Positions 11,936 to 24,254 of a stretch of DNA of 64,000 nt are shown in pieces. The notes under the pieces were generated by a model. It did no database searches. It was not told where the DNA came from and worked only from the letters and a program-made list of their open reading frames with translations. The stretch's first letter is position 1. Each line of letters starts with the position of its first letter. The stretch is taken from the NCBI RefSeq assembly GCF_030247195.1, contig NW_026683365.1, positions 1-64,000 on the forward strand, read 5' to 3'. Origin of the DNA: Topomyia yanbarensis. Taxonomy: Eukaryota; Arthropoda; Insecta; Diptera; Culicidae. The position numbers were made by a program, and so were the translations under genes.

Positions 11936-13960
11936 CAATATAGCTTGTATTACCTATTATACAGTATCAACAAATTTAGCGTGCAGATCTAAAAATAGAA
12001 TAGAATAGAAAAATATAGCATACATTAAGGCGTTTTCGTTTGGCAGCAAAAAGCTTCATGTAGCAAAAGCTTTTTATTGCATACCTGCTGGCTGATTGGT
12101 TATTACGAATATATAACACGCTGATGGTTATTTGTGGATTATAGCGATTTGAACCTGGGTATTCTGAGTTTTATGTGGATGTTTCCTGCATGAACCAAAG
12201 ACGTTGCTTTCGGCTGATGTTTAATTTTAGCATAATACTCCTCGCATCCGTCAAGACCAAAACAATTATAGATGCATCTTGCTTCCAGAACGCACACATT
12301 GAACTTTGCCAAAGCCTAAGGACTGTTTGTTTTCCTTATGTCATACGCTTTGTTTTCATGCAGACTCACTACTACAGCTGTCTATATTACGATAGACTGA
12401 ATAGCTTTATGGTATCTTTGCAGATTAGGAAAGTGGCTATTTTTAGATTCTGAATAGTGCACATCGGCACTTCTCTTGTACGTTAACATGTTTTACACGA
12501 TTTCTAGTAATAATGTCGATGCGATGTGGTAACATTGAGTGGATAATTTACGTATATTATTTAACAGAGAATACGGCAAATGTTATTTATGATTCCGAAT
12601 AGATTCAAATAAACAAATACCATAGTTTTGAGGATTGTTTTTTGAAATTTCAAGAGGTTTTGTTATTAGCACTTTTAATATGGGTAAGATGAAGCCAGTA
12701 CAATTATCGCAACCTAATAATTCTCAGAAATACAAATGCAATCTATCAACTGCGGATATAATAGATAATCAGAAAATTTGAAAAATTGTTGAGGATTCTT
12801 CGGTGTGACGAATTCTAGAATATTTCATTTTTTTCTAAAATAGTTTTTCCTTTCTAAATTTTATTTTATTTTAAGGGGAATTATTCAATATTTTTACATT
12901 AAAGTTTTTAGCTACTTCAAGCATTATTTAAAATTCATTTAAATTGTAACACCGAACGAAAATACCCGCTGGGATATGTATATAATCAGAGATTTCTAGG
13001 CCAGCTTTATGCAGCATACTAACAAATATTAATATTTCAACAATTTGAACAGGTCGCCTTATTTTGTTTTAACTTTCTACAAAATGAATCAAGTATCTTG
13101 ACTATTACGAAAATTTGCTAGATCGATGATTTTTTTAAAAGGAACGAAAACCATCGAATTGCGCATTGAAAGCAATTGTCAGTTCAACCGTAAAATGTCA
13201 AACTTATCTTACGAGGAATGAAAAGATATAACAATCAAGTAACTCAAACATTTTTATGCGAAGTTTAAAAAAAATGCAACGCTTTGGTAGTTCGGAGAAT
13301 GCACAAACTGGCCAATTTTAATTGTTCATGAAAAACCCGCATAAATTGGAGAAATCGGACTGAAGATCCTCGAAGATCCTCAAAATACCTAACCATAACA
13401 AATAGTTTTAAAATGCTTTTTTATTTCAATTCGCGTTTTATTATTTCATCTGGAGTGCTTGATACTTCCTGCATCTTTTTCAAAATAACTTTTATATGAA
13501 AATTATAAACTTTAAAATATCTTGTTGATAACTTTACGATTCCAAAAAAATATGAATAAAGGCATTGAAATCATTAGCCCCATATTCGAAATTGTGTGTC
13601 ATTTGAGTGTCTCAGAAAGTACATAATCTTATAATCAAAATGCAACCAAGTAAGTCAAACACCTTACTGACAAGTTACATCTAAAACTTCGAAAATTTGC
13701 TTTAAAAAGTTGAATAACGACGCATGAAAAGAGACTTCAGCGTATTAGTAAATGGACGGTTATTTGTGTAATGTAACAATCATTCACAGTTGATTGTTTG
13801 ATTTGTTTATTGGAGCTTTAGCCATATGGTCATTTGTCCGCTTTACAGTTTACCGTTAGTGTTCAAAGATAATTGTGAAAGAACATATGTATAACTTATT
13901 ATAACATCATTGTTATATGCGTACATTAATATCATCTTAGCAGTCCAATGATATCACCGG
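11936..13960. other. AT-rich, no gene seen
   Basis: A 92-codon open frame at 12175-12453 has no recognisable domain. Nothing else is supported in this stretch. Confidence 0.5.
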
Positions 13961-14087
13961 AAGATATAATCTTGATATATGTTTGCTTGCCTTGCTGATT
14001 GGGATATCACAAAGATAACACAGTGAGTAATAAATATCAACATGAGATATAAATTTGATAGCTTTCTGTTATGTCTTTCTGATTGGG
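13961..14087. mobile_element. MITE remnant related to the CCCGATCAGAA family
   Basis: Two copies of CTGATTGGG (near 14000 and ending at 14087). The second follows CTGTTATG, the same order as the right end of the 29770-29930 element. Ends are incomplete. Confidence 0.4.
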
Positions 14088-14289
14088 TTGTGGGACTTGG
14101 AATCAACTCAGGGGTGGGCCGAATGGGTTTTCAAAAATTCATAATTTTTCTGGGCACTGGGCAGTCTAATGCACAATATACGTTGGTACATTTTTAACTG
14201 TATCAGCTTCAGGTACTGTCATTGTGTCACGCATCTTGAGAAAAATACTCACACAATCACACAACCAAAGCACATTACCGGAGTTTTCG

Positions 14290-14470
14290 AGATAAATTTT
14301 CAATTAAAGGGTTTGTTTACTCATTTTAAATAAAAATTTCAATTATTCACGAAAAATTCCGACTTTTTATGAGTAATACCCCCTTAATTGAAATATTATC
14401 TCAACGCTTCACGCATAGTTCCAAAAAAATCGCCAAAAAAGTGTTTTTTACGCTGAAACTCTTACACCAC
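14290..14470. repeat. Fragment of the TTAA-flanked inverted-repeat family (see 52331-52822)
   Basis: Shares CGAGATAAATTTTCAATTAA and the end block with AAGTGTTTTTTACGCTGAAA and a C-rich terminus with the copies at 49021 and 52331-52822. Boundaries are approximate. Confidence 0.55.
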
Positions 14471-15050
14471 CCCCCTGGATTCAGACAGTCATTCTAATCT
14501 TTGTTAAAGGCAATCATCGCGGAGCAATCAAGTGAACGGAGTAGTAGCATCAGGCCTGATATGTCAATTTGGGTTTTACTCTATTGATTCCGAATTGATA
14601 ACAAAAAGGGCAATGAAACTGCCGTCCTTTTAATTTACCCCATGCTGGTGCCTGCATGGTGAATTTTTTCCAATAATTTCTTTACTCTATTAAGATATTT
14701 CGATTTAAAAAATTGGATTAAACCTTTTTCAGGTACCTTTTACAATTTTCATCAAAATACACGGAAAATTGTATTGTGTAAACAATTCAACTTTCAAATA
14801 TAGTTTTCAATACACACGCTGAAAAAAGGGTGAAACTTCTACCTGAAGCGAAGGAAAGAAAGATACAATTTAAATTGTTTTTAAAATATGAACAATTGTT
14901 GGCTTGAAAGTGGTGTGTAATGTGTAGGGAGCAACTCCTCACCACATACCCCCAACTACGCCCCTCTTAAAATACAGAAAACCTATAAGTCAAAAAAATT
15001 GGCCGGGATTGGGATGGTGATGTTTCGAATGATAGCGTAACCTTTCTGTA
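14471..15050. other. No gene seen
   Basis: Mixed-composition sequence with no supported ORF, RNA gene or clear repeat ends. Confidence 0.5.
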
Positions 15051-15749
15051 TCGTCGCTGTTGTGCTATCTTATGACAAGTGCCATTTAGTATATTTCGAG
15101 AAAAAATGATTTTTAAAGTTTGAGATTGAATACCTTGAAACTTATAAATAGTATAAAAAATTCAAAGAAGACAATTGATGCTTCTATCTATTCGGTATTA
15201 ATCTCTCAAATATTAAGAAGATCGCTTGACTATGTTTCGAGTTTTTACTAAAAATATAAATAAAAGGCGCACTCACACGTGTCATAGGTTTGTATTGATG
15301 ACAAAATTTGTATGGCGTGTCATAATCGCGCATGGGAAATTTTCCATAGAAGAAAAATCATAAATTATTAACTTTCTTTGACTTCATTTGGTCTATAAAC
15401 AATCGGCGAGATGCATTTTGAAGGTAATGCGTCAGGGAATCTAGAAAAAATAGTTATTTTTGACTACAGTGTTGCCAAAAATAACATTGCTAATTGTGTT
15501 TCTCAGATAGTTTTACACATAAAAACATTTTATGCATCAAGATAACTTGAGCCAATTCGCAGACACAGTCATTTGAAGCAAAAAATTAAAAATTTCTCAG
15601 CATGTTTCGCGCTATATCTCAGTAACCAAGCATAATGCCAAAATTCTAGAAACGCCACTTTGCAGAGATTTGTTAGACAAGTAATGTGGAACATCTAACT
15701 CAGTTTACCCTAAATTAGCATTTGTCATAAGATAGCACAACAGCGACGA
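15051..15749. mobile_element. Non-autonomous inverted-repeat element, 699 bp
   Basis: About 28 bp of perfect terminal inverted repeat: TCGTCGCTGTTGTGCTATCT... at 15051 and the complement ending ...CACAACAGCGACGA at 15749, with weaker pairing further in. The interior is AT-rich and has no transposase. A target duplication is not evident, so the superfamily is undetermined. Confidence 0.8.
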
Positions 15750-15944
15750 CATGAGAAAATCAAAAATGTGCCAAAGCCAAAAAAAATCAATTTTCGTTAG
15801 GTAAATTTTTCGAGATTACATCAAATCTCGACGTTTCATGAATTTTAAAGACATTTTCCATCAAAAATACAAATTCGATTTTGAAATTCTCCTTTACTCC
15901 CCCTTTGAACATTTTTTATTGCGTTGAACTCAAAGCGGAACCGG

Positions 15945-16330
15945 ACGCAGTTGACAAGCATGTTTCGCCTAATGGCTGTTTGTTTCGCGAGTGCGTATAG
16001 AACGATGTCGTCGGAGACGGTATGCGTAATTGCCAGGATGATTCCCATCTGCATCACTCTGGCTGAGGACGTGGAATGCTAGCAGCGGGAAAATGCACGT
16101 AATGCAAGGAGATTGGTCCGAGCGGACTCATAGGCTTAGTGACAGTAAGAGTGGGACAACGCGGAGAAAGGAAGGTGGACCCACCGACTCATTCCAAATG
16201 TGTCTTCTTGGGTACATAAGAAGCATGGGGAGGTGAACTTCCATTTGACGCAGTTTTTGTCCGGGCATGGATGCTTCCGGAAGAGATGTGCTACGGCGAG
16301 AACGTCACCGTGGAACCACAAATCCGGGTT
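15945..16330 (+). pseudogene. LOA/R1-like LINE, end of RT and C-terminal region
   Basis: One plus-strand frame reads ASAYRTMSSETVCVIARMIP, then EWDNAEKGRWTHRLIPNVSS, then WVHKKHGEVNFHLTQFLSGH and GCFRK. It is interrupted by about five stops between codons for EDVEC and EWDN. The segment matches the minus-strand copy at 5312-6039. Known of the family: this region follows the RT fingers-palm domain, upstream of a Cys/His motif. The copy is non-functional and its upstream part is absent; it starts abruptly near 15945. Confidence 0.85.
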
Positions 16331-16990
16331 CGGGAGAAATTACGCCGCCGGGGAACTCTCCGATGGTGTAGACTGTGTCAACCACCGATGCATCGGGGAC
16401 CAGTTTTGTAGTAAACGACGTAGTACCGGGATCGGGTCGTCGGACCCCCAGTGAACCGGCCGTCAGGCTTCTCCGGAATCGCCGGACCGGCCTAGACACA
16501 CTACCGGGTAGCTCGTGAGCAGGCTAGATCCACCGCCGGGGATTAGATCGAGTAGACCGCGTTGAATAGCTGGCAGTGGGTCGTTGGAGCGCCCGATAAA
16601 GCTGGCTCAAGGAAGCGGGTATCGGTGTCAGGGAAAAGTCCTCCGTCGGGAAACTATCAGTCGGTGCAGGGTGAGTTGTAAGTGTAATTTGTTTATTGAG
16701 GGTTTTAGTCAGATGGTCATTCGCCCTTGGGTGAGTCACCGTCGGGGACTGTCCAAGTAGATCGTGATAAGGCCGGGAGCTGAATGACTCACGGAAACAT
16801 GAGCCAAATGGCTCAAGGAACCAACACCTGAACGGCTCACGGGGACAAGAAGCAAGCGAGAGTTTAATCAAACCTTATAGGTCGAGCCATTCCATGAACC
16901 AAGTGAGCCTCCTAGATAGAGCAGAAGAAAGAGGTGCAACGAAAGTACAACGAGCCCCCCATGAAGTAATACCCTGACGTGGTTTCGAGG
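16331..16990 (+). other. GC-rich 3' tail following the LINE fragment
   Basis: Markedly GC-richer than anything nearby and directly downstream of the LINE frame. CCGCCGGGGA motifs recur near 16350 and 16532. This is most simply the 3' untranslated region of the LINE. The ORFs here (64-115 codons) show no domain. Confidence 0.5.
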
Positions 16991-17831
16991 GGAAGAAGGA
17001 CCGTACTTTGAAAAAAATACATTCATGCACACAGACATTTTCCGATCTCGACTAACTGAATCGAATGGTATATAACACTATTAGGTTAACGATTTTTAGA
17101 GTGATTTTTTTTATTCATTTCGTTTATTTGTTAGGCACAAATGCGTTAGCTTGGCGGTACCAAATTCTTTGGTTTTATATCTTAAAACTAGGAGGTTACA
17201 ATGTTGATTTTTTTTATAAAGGAGAAAAAAATTTACAGCTATCTTAGGACTAGAAATAAGATTCTATATACAAGAGAGGGGCAAAAGATTTTTTTATGAA
17301 ATATTTTAAAACAAGGGATTCAATTTGATATACAAGAGGGGGATTTTAGAGTGATTGCACAACCTTTCTGTATGAGAAAGGCAAAGCATACAGAAAGAAC
17401 GGCTCATGTTAAAAGAAGGGAAATATCTACAGAACATTTAATAACTATACATATTGTAAATACAAAAATAAATATCCAGTATTCAATTTATGACAAAAAC
17501 AAAAATCAGATTCGTTATTACTTATTACTTTAGGGATTTCTGTATTATGGTTATTCAGTTAAATAGAATACCATTTGGTCAAAGTACTCATTCGGCCGAA
17601 TGACGCTCAGCCAATCAGTATTCGCCCAGTCGGCATTCGGCTTCATCATATTTGTTAAACAAGAAAAGGTGCGAAAACATCAAACTTTTTTGATACGTTT
17701 GCAATAAAAGGGGTGGCAAATTTAACTTTCCGCTCCGAGTGGCAAAAAAAATCGCGCCACCACTGCCAAGCTCACCTATACAATATATCGTTAGAAGAAT
17801 GGAGAATACATTTTAAAACATATTTGTATAA
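16991..17831. other. AT-rich, no gene seen
   Basis: Contains a short palindrome CATTCGGCCGAATG near 17590. No supported coding region. Confidence 0.5.
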
Positions 17832-18183
17832 TGGACCATCCATAAATGACGTAGCATTATATGGGGGAGGGGGGAGTTTTGTATTTTGTGATGATGTGAG
17901 ACGACAGGGGGCGGGGGGGTAGGAGGTCATGTCATGCTACGTAGCTTTTTTAAAGGGGAATAGGGGTTGACCTGATGTCACGACAATCTTACCCGTTTCA
18001 TCTAACATCGTTTTTGATTTTTTTTTAATTTTTGCGGGGACAACGAGGGGGGTGAGGGTTACCGTCAAGCTACGTTATTATCAGGGGGGGGGGTTATATA
18101 GAATTTTGTGACGAAATGCTACGATGGGGGAGGGGGGTGTTAAAAATCACTCAAAAAATGCTACGTCATTTATGGATCATCCC
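17832..18183. mobile_element. Harbinger-like MITE, 352 bp, TAA target duplication
   Basis: Terminal inverted repeats share ATCCATAAATGACGTAGCA (inverted at the right end) and are flanked by TAA at 17829-17831 and 18184-18186. A 3-bp TWA duplication is the PIF/Harbinger signature. The interior has G-runs and no ORF. Confidence 0.75.
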
Positions 18184-18331
18184 TAATGTACAGTTCTGTT
18201 TTGAAGTAAAAGCAAGATTCTTAATTTTTTTATTGCTGATAATTGTAAGGTAAATTTGTGAACTTCCAAAAATATTGTTGCTTGAAAGAAAAAATCGTAG
18301 CATTGACGAAAAGGCAAGTAATTTAATTTTT

Positions 18332-18559
18332 TCAAATAGACGTATGTGACAATGAGAGACTTTCGTTGTTTACTTTCTCGTCTGTTAATTACTCAGTCGC
18401 TTCAACGTTTACATATTAACTCTTTGTATAATATGCTAGTCAAAACCGCCATCTTCCGATCTATACTGCAAATTTTGCGGTAAGTTTTATATTGATGCCA
18501 AAATAATCGAAAGAGAAAGTAAACAAAGAGTCTCTCATTGTTAGATATGTCTATTTCAA
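18332..18559. mobile_element. MITE with long terminal inverted repeats, about 228 bp
   Basis: Arms of roughly 50 bp pair: the left holds AATGAGAGACTTTCGTTGTT and the right its near-complement around 18510-18545. No ORF, and the target duplication is unclear. Confidence 0.7.
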
Positions 18560-21177
18560 AAAGTGCTCGACAATTAGTGAAACAAACTAAATTATTTTTT
18601 TATATGATGTGTAAAATTGCTTCGTCGCAGAAATTGACGAAATAATTCGTACGCTGTGCTTTCTTTTTCGATCTATTTGCGAATTTATTTTAAATTGTAT
18701 TTATATTTTCATTTTTTGAGAATTTTATTCTCAGTGCGCGCATAACATAATGGACTCCAAATCACTCTACTTCAATGCGTTTTTCCAAGCTTCAGATTTT
18801 ACCTTACCATGCTACTGATGATTATTCAAATGTTAAAAAATGCATCATATTTTTTTCGAGTAGCCTTTTTTCCCAATTCTTAAAAAAACGTGTGTGTGAA
18901 AGTAGTAAAAACTTGCACTACAGAAAAGACAAAAAAACTAAAGACGAACAGCAAACGAGATCGCATAGCGATGAACGATGGACGAAACATGCAATCAAAA
19001 GAGAATTGACCAGTGACAGATGTTGAGAACCTGGAAGCCGTAGCTATATTTAAGTAGTTTTAATGATTACACGAAAATGCACAGAATACGGAGAAATGCA
19101 TGTGAATAAGCCCTACTTTTGCAACACATGTCCGCTAGCCCTCCCCACCTTCGGTAGTCGTAAAGCATACCATTATATCTCGGACTTTGAAAACCGGCCG
19201 GCCGGTTACTATCAAGACGAACCAGTTTCGGCAAGGTCCAGTACGATAAGATGCAAGGTAGCAATTATCCGCGCGATTTGACAGCCGGAATATGAGATCT
19301 TGCAGCCCGAATGATGGTGAAAAGTGGAAGAAGCGGTCGCGTGGCCGATCATATTTTGGAATTTACGCTTTCCTCTTTTGGAACAACTCGTACGAAATTG
19401 CTGCTGGCACCCAAGCGTATTGGCATTCAGGTTTGATAAGAAACTGGAAATCCAGTCTAGAAAGTATTTTACGAACTAGTACTTGAATTAAAACAAGGTG
19501 TTCATTTAAAACACGATACTTTAACGAACTGCAATGAAATAAATGTTTATCCCTTATTAAGTAGTTCATTTGATACGGTTGAAACATTTTGTCACGTTGG
19601 GTGGAGAAAGGAAATTATTTTCTTGGTTCTTCGAAACTGTTTTATGACCATAGATAAAAAACTAAACTTATAAATAAATAGTCTGCACATCGTGAAGCAT
19701 ATTTTGAAGCACAGGAGATCCTCTAGGGACAATGCAATGGTGAGTCAATATTCCCTTTGAAAGCTACACTGAAGAACCCTCGTATTCAGAAAAGCACTCA
19801 AGCAAGACGCCATACTTTGCTCTGAAGTCCATACCACATGCATATGGAAAACGTACCGAAACTGCGAACTTTTTTCTGCTGCCGCAGTGCGTTTTTTCAA
19901 TTCATTTTTTTAATGTATTTTGCCGCCGGTTTCCTCTGTGGCAATATATTTAAGCAGACGATAGAATTATACACAACAGCTGCACTACATATTGCATCAT
20001 TGTCATATCCACAAATTCAACGAATTTTTGATAAAAAAATAAAGAAAAATTAAAACACAAACGAATGAAGGGATAAGAAAATAAGCAGCTTGGAAACGTC
20101 TGATATCCTAAATGCGAAAAGCCGAATAAGCCAGCTGCTGTCGGCCGACAGTGTTATGACTGAGACTGCTGCTGCTATTGGACAAGTTTCGTGCAATTTT
20201 CAAGTTTCGAAAAGTTTGCCAACGTTTCGTCAAATGTTGGTTGTTGATTAACACGTACATACTTAGCAAGATGGTAGTAATTATACTGAACGAAAGAAGT
20301 GAAACTACTGTGTGATATTAAATAATGACTTACACTTGAATGAGCCGATTAAATAAATAATACGGTCGGTAAGTAACCATAAACAGAACATAAAAACATA
20401 TGTACTAATTTATATCTAATTGAAAGGTATTTAACAATTTATTCATGCCATTCAATAGCCGTTCACTGCATCGTATCATTAGGATATGCTTAAATTTATA
20501 TTCCTATCTCACTGGTATACAATCAGGAGAAGTGTAGAAAATATTTTCTGCAAGTTAAATTGATTATTTACTTCTTCAATTAAGGTCAAAATAAGAAAAT
20601 TACATTTTACATTTATAAAGTTTACAATTTACAATTTGCATTAAACATAACCCTCACTCCATTTTTAACGAGTTCGTCTCCTATCATACACCAATCGCCG
20701 ACAAGTAGCGCTGACCAGCCCGAGGAGCGATTTTTTTGTATTCTCGTCCTCCTTTATCCCTAATAACATTCAGTAGCAGACTATGCCGGTTGCATTGCAA
20801 CCGTTCGCCATCTGGGCTTTGAGAACACTCGGTCGGTCGAAGGTTGAGTGGTTGGCTTCCTTCAGTTATGCTTGCCCTCGTTTTAGCATAACCCTCCTTA
20901 TCAGCGGCGGTGATCGCATAGGATCATGAATTTTGCCCGCATATACATCGCGAAAGTAAAGAGGTACGTGCTGATGTGTATAGCTATAACGTATACCCTC
21001 TTTGGATTGTAGCGCGACTACTTTTGTGAAAGATAAGTATAAAGTATCAAGTATAAGTTCAGAATCAAGTGTTGGCGGTTGGTCAATGTTGCCACACCGG
21101 CAATTTTGACATGACTCAAAAAGTTATGTATTGCAAAAAATCAAATAACCAAATGAAAAATAAAGGAATAAAAAATG
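18560..21177. other. No recognised gene
   Basis: AT-rich apart from GC-richer patches at about 19130-19440 and 20690-21000. Open frames of 60-83 codons lack domains. Nothing identifiable. Confidence 0.5.
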
Positions 21178-21757
21178 AACGATTAAACAAATAAACATAT
21201 AAATAAATAAACAAATAAACACATGAACAAATAAACGAATAAACGAATAAACAAATAAGCAAATAAACAAATAAACAAATAAACAAATAAACAAATAAAC
21301 AAATAAACAAATAAACAAATAAACAAATAAACAAATAATCAAATAAACAAATAAACAAATAAACAAATAAACAAATAAACAACTAAACAAATAAACAAAT
21401 AAACAAATAAACAAATAAACAAATAAACAAATAAACAAATAAACAAATAAACAAATAAACAAATAAACAAATAAACAAATAAACAAATAAACAAATAAAC
21501 AAATAAACAAATAAACAAATAAACAAATAAACAAATAAACAAATAAACAAATAAACAAATAAACAAATAAACAAATAAACAAATAAACAAATAAACAAAT
21601 AAACAAATAAACAAATAAACAAATAAACAAATAAACAAATAAACAAATAAACAAATAAACAAATAAACAAATAAACAAATAAACAAATAAACAAATAAAC
21701 AAATAAACAAATAAACAAATAAACAAATAAACAAATAAACAAAAAAAAACAAATAAA
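21178..21757. repeat. 8-bp microsatellite (CAAATAAA)n, about 70 units
   Basis: The core from about 21245 is nearly perfect 8-bp repeats with a few substitutions; the left edge (21178-21260) is degenerate. Because 8 is not a multiple of 3 and no minus-strand frame creates a stop, three overlapping minus frames stay open with an FVYLFICL-type repeat. These ORFs are artefacts. Confidence 0.97.
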
Positions 21758-23053
21758 TATTTTCCTAAATTTCAGGAGGTTTGGATGATGAGTTTGCCCG
21801 CTACTGTTCAATGTTCAAGTTCAATGTGCTTATTATTCGATTTTTTCTTCCCTTATAAAATGGATGGGTAAACTGAAACTAATTTTACCCCGATTTTCAA
21901 ATGGGAGCACACACTTTCTCGCATATCGGACTAGGCTTATTTTAAAGATTTTTTCATCAGATTTTCTAGAATGTCAAGGACATTTTGCGCAAATTTGCGC
22001 AAACCATATCTTTTTAGTATTAACAGTGAATATGTATACATCGGTTTAACGTACTAGAAAAGTTGGTTTACTCGAATCGTAAATTTAACCGCAACACGAA
22101 GAAAAATGTTCCTTAGGATATATGTATGAGAAACGAAATTGATTGAATTTACTTAATTGTACGATCATACCTTTCTTCTATCAATTAATATGTTGTCCGC
22201 AGAATCAACTGGTCTCGTGTATCGGTAATTTAATGAATTTCCAAAGGCAGTTTGAAAAATTGTGGTGTCCACCTTACTCAAAATGTACTGACCCATTTGA
22301 TTAGAGATTTTATACTATTCTTTTTCACGATAACTTTTCTTTTAATTATAGTTTTACTTTTCCAATAAGAAAGAAACCAATTTTCTAGCGAAAATCGGTT
22401 TTTTGACTTACAAGTACAAGCACGCCACCGTCGGCGGTAAAGCATGATGATGAGTTATGTTCTACCATAGACCATGCGGTAGACTTGGGTGCAACGCCCA
22501 ACTCCTACTCTGCAGAAGGCAAAGAATTCTTCACATTTCCTTTCGATCATGTCTATATGAGCCTGCCTAGTCCTAGTATTCCGTTCTAAGTTTATAATTG
22601 ATTCGTTCTAGAATACCTATCCGTCCTTTCATTGCTTTCGTTTCTCTTAGTCTTAAATTTGCCGAAAATAACCTACAAAATCGATACAGAAGCACTGAAA
22701 GTGAAAAATTGAAATAAAACGAACAAAAAGGGAAAAAACTGCGTAGTTACTTGGAAAATTATGTGAAGAAATATTGTGCAAAATTTCAAAACGATTGGTC
22801 CAATAGATTTTGATGTACACCTCCAAATAAACTTATTTTCGAAATGTCGGAATTTCATTGCCACTCGCTCAATCTTTATTATTTTGCAATGAAAATTCAG
22901 GAACATATTTTACAAATGTTGCATTTTAATATAGAAATGAACTGATATACTAACACTCTCAATTTTGGCATCAAATATTCACAAGCTCTTCCTTTTCACG
23001 AATTTACCCTATCGAGAACCCCCACTCCCTCCCTATCATGACATCTTCAGGCA
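21758..23053. other. AT-rich, no gene seen
   Basis: A slightly GC-richer patch lies near 22425-22540, with no identifiable RNA or protein gene. Confidence 0.5.
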
Positions 23054-23056
23054 TTA

Positions 23057-23308
23057 GGGACCGTTCATAAATTACGTAACGCGAAAATTGCCCAAAATTG
23101 ACTCCCCCCTCTCCCATGTAACAAATTATCACAAACTTCTCTATACCCCCCCCCCTCCCCTATTGCGTAACAAATTATTCGAAAAAAATTGTTCTGTAAA
23201 AACATGTTACGTAACGATCTAGTCTACTCCCCCTCCCCCATATGTAACAACATGTCACAACTTATCGTAGACCGCCCCCCATAAACGCGTTACGTAATTT
23301 ATGGTCCC
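23057..23308. mobile_element. Harbinger-like MITE, 252 bp, TTA target duplication
   Basis: Starts GGGACCGTTCATAAATTACG and ends CGTAATTTATGGTCCC, with TTA at 23054-23056 and 23309-23311. Interior C-rich tracts alternate with TTACGTAAC-like words. Architecture and TWA duplication resemble the element at 17832-18183. Confidence 0.78.
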
Positions 23309-23404
23309 TTAGGAATTTTTAGACTTCATATTTGAAATCAGCGACCCAAAATTAGCCTAGAAACCATACTTCGAAAATATTTAACACATTTTTAGCACAT
23401 TTTT

Positions 23405-23623
23405 TTAATTTTTTTCCGACTTCTTAGTGGAATTACTGTTCGTGGGTGCGATGACAGCCGTGCCTACTATGGAAAAGGAAATCTTTATCAAATCTATCGG
23501 CCACATAAAGGCCAGGTAAAGCGCCCCGATACCGGTCATGATCAGCGACCTGGGCATGAATCTGTTGACAGTTTCTACGGGAGTGGCAACCAAATGGAAT
23601 GGACATACCAGTAGACTGCCCAT
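23405..23623 (-). CDS. Small hypothetical membrane-type protein, 72 aa
   Basis: A complete minus-strand ORF with ATG in a favourable context (G at -3, G at +4). Two hydrophobic stretches are visible, about residues 27-41 (SLIMTGIGALYLAFM) and 44-58 (DLIKISFSIVGTAVI). They are separated by a short WPID turn and followed by a polar, Lys-rich C-terminus (KKSEKN). The composition looks more protein-like than most ORFs here. I do not recognise a family. It lies between a MITE and an RT fragment with no promoter evidence, so it could be a retained small gene, a gene fragment or chance. Confidence 0.35.
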   Translation of the reverse strand: MGSLLVCPFHLVATPVETVNRFMPRSLIMTGIGALYLAFMWPIDLIKISFSIVGTAVIAPTNSNSTKKSEKN

Positions 23624-23769
23624 TACTGCATATTAGTGCTGTTTTCTATGGGATTTCTTATCTTTATGGGGCTGATTTGCGATCTTAGGCAGTAGAGAAC
23701 ACACAAATAAATTCAAGATTGGAAATGATAGACTAGCCGGGGAACCGGTCATTCTAGACAAAGAACGAG

Positions 23770-24010
23770 TGACTGGCTGACAAACGGTAACGCCCTTGGG
23801 AAGGACGGCATCCTTGCCAATCTATTAAAAATCGTGAGAAATCGAAGTAATCCACTGTGTTATCGCGGTGGACTGGGTGGAAAAGGAAATGCCTTCGGAC
23901 AGGTTGGATAGCTTCCTATACTCTATCTACAAACAGGATCATAAGCACTAGTCCAATAACTATCGAGCCATAACGATCCTCAATATTGCCTATAAGGTTG
24001 GTAAACGCTA
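23770..24010 (+). pseudogene. Non-LTR retrotransposon RT fragment
   Basis: Plus strand, two frames. NGNALGKDGILANLLKI matches the early RT block (usually NGKA.G.DGI..E..K). After a shift, EMPSDRLDSFLYSIYKQD and NNYRAITILNIAYKVG match the next block (P.YKKGD...NYR.I.LLN..YK). There is one internal stop. Only a short piece of RT remains, ending near the mariner relic. Clade uncertain (RTE- or I-like). Confidence 0.8.
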
Positions 24011-24254
24011 TGCTAGTTGGCGGTAGAGGTAAGTTGACAGAATATTCTTTCCTCGTTTTGAGTTAAACATACAGTGCTCTCTCTCATCACATAACGGATG
24101 TACAATAAAAAATGAGAATGATTTCAATACTTTTCTGTAATAAAAGCAAAGAGCGTTATTTTTTTCTCTCCAAGAGAATTGCTGTCTAGACTTCCAAAAA
24201 AAGGGGTGGAATGTTTCTTTTCGCTCGGGTGCTGTCAGTTCAATCGAAGATAAC

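Noticed and set aside
12175..12453. 92-codon plus ORF
   Set aside because: No recognisable motif, no splice or promoter context.
21116..21811. Four overlapping minus-strand ORFs encoding VYLFICLF-type repeats
   Set aside because: They are the translation of a stop-free 8-bp microsatellite; no real protein signal.
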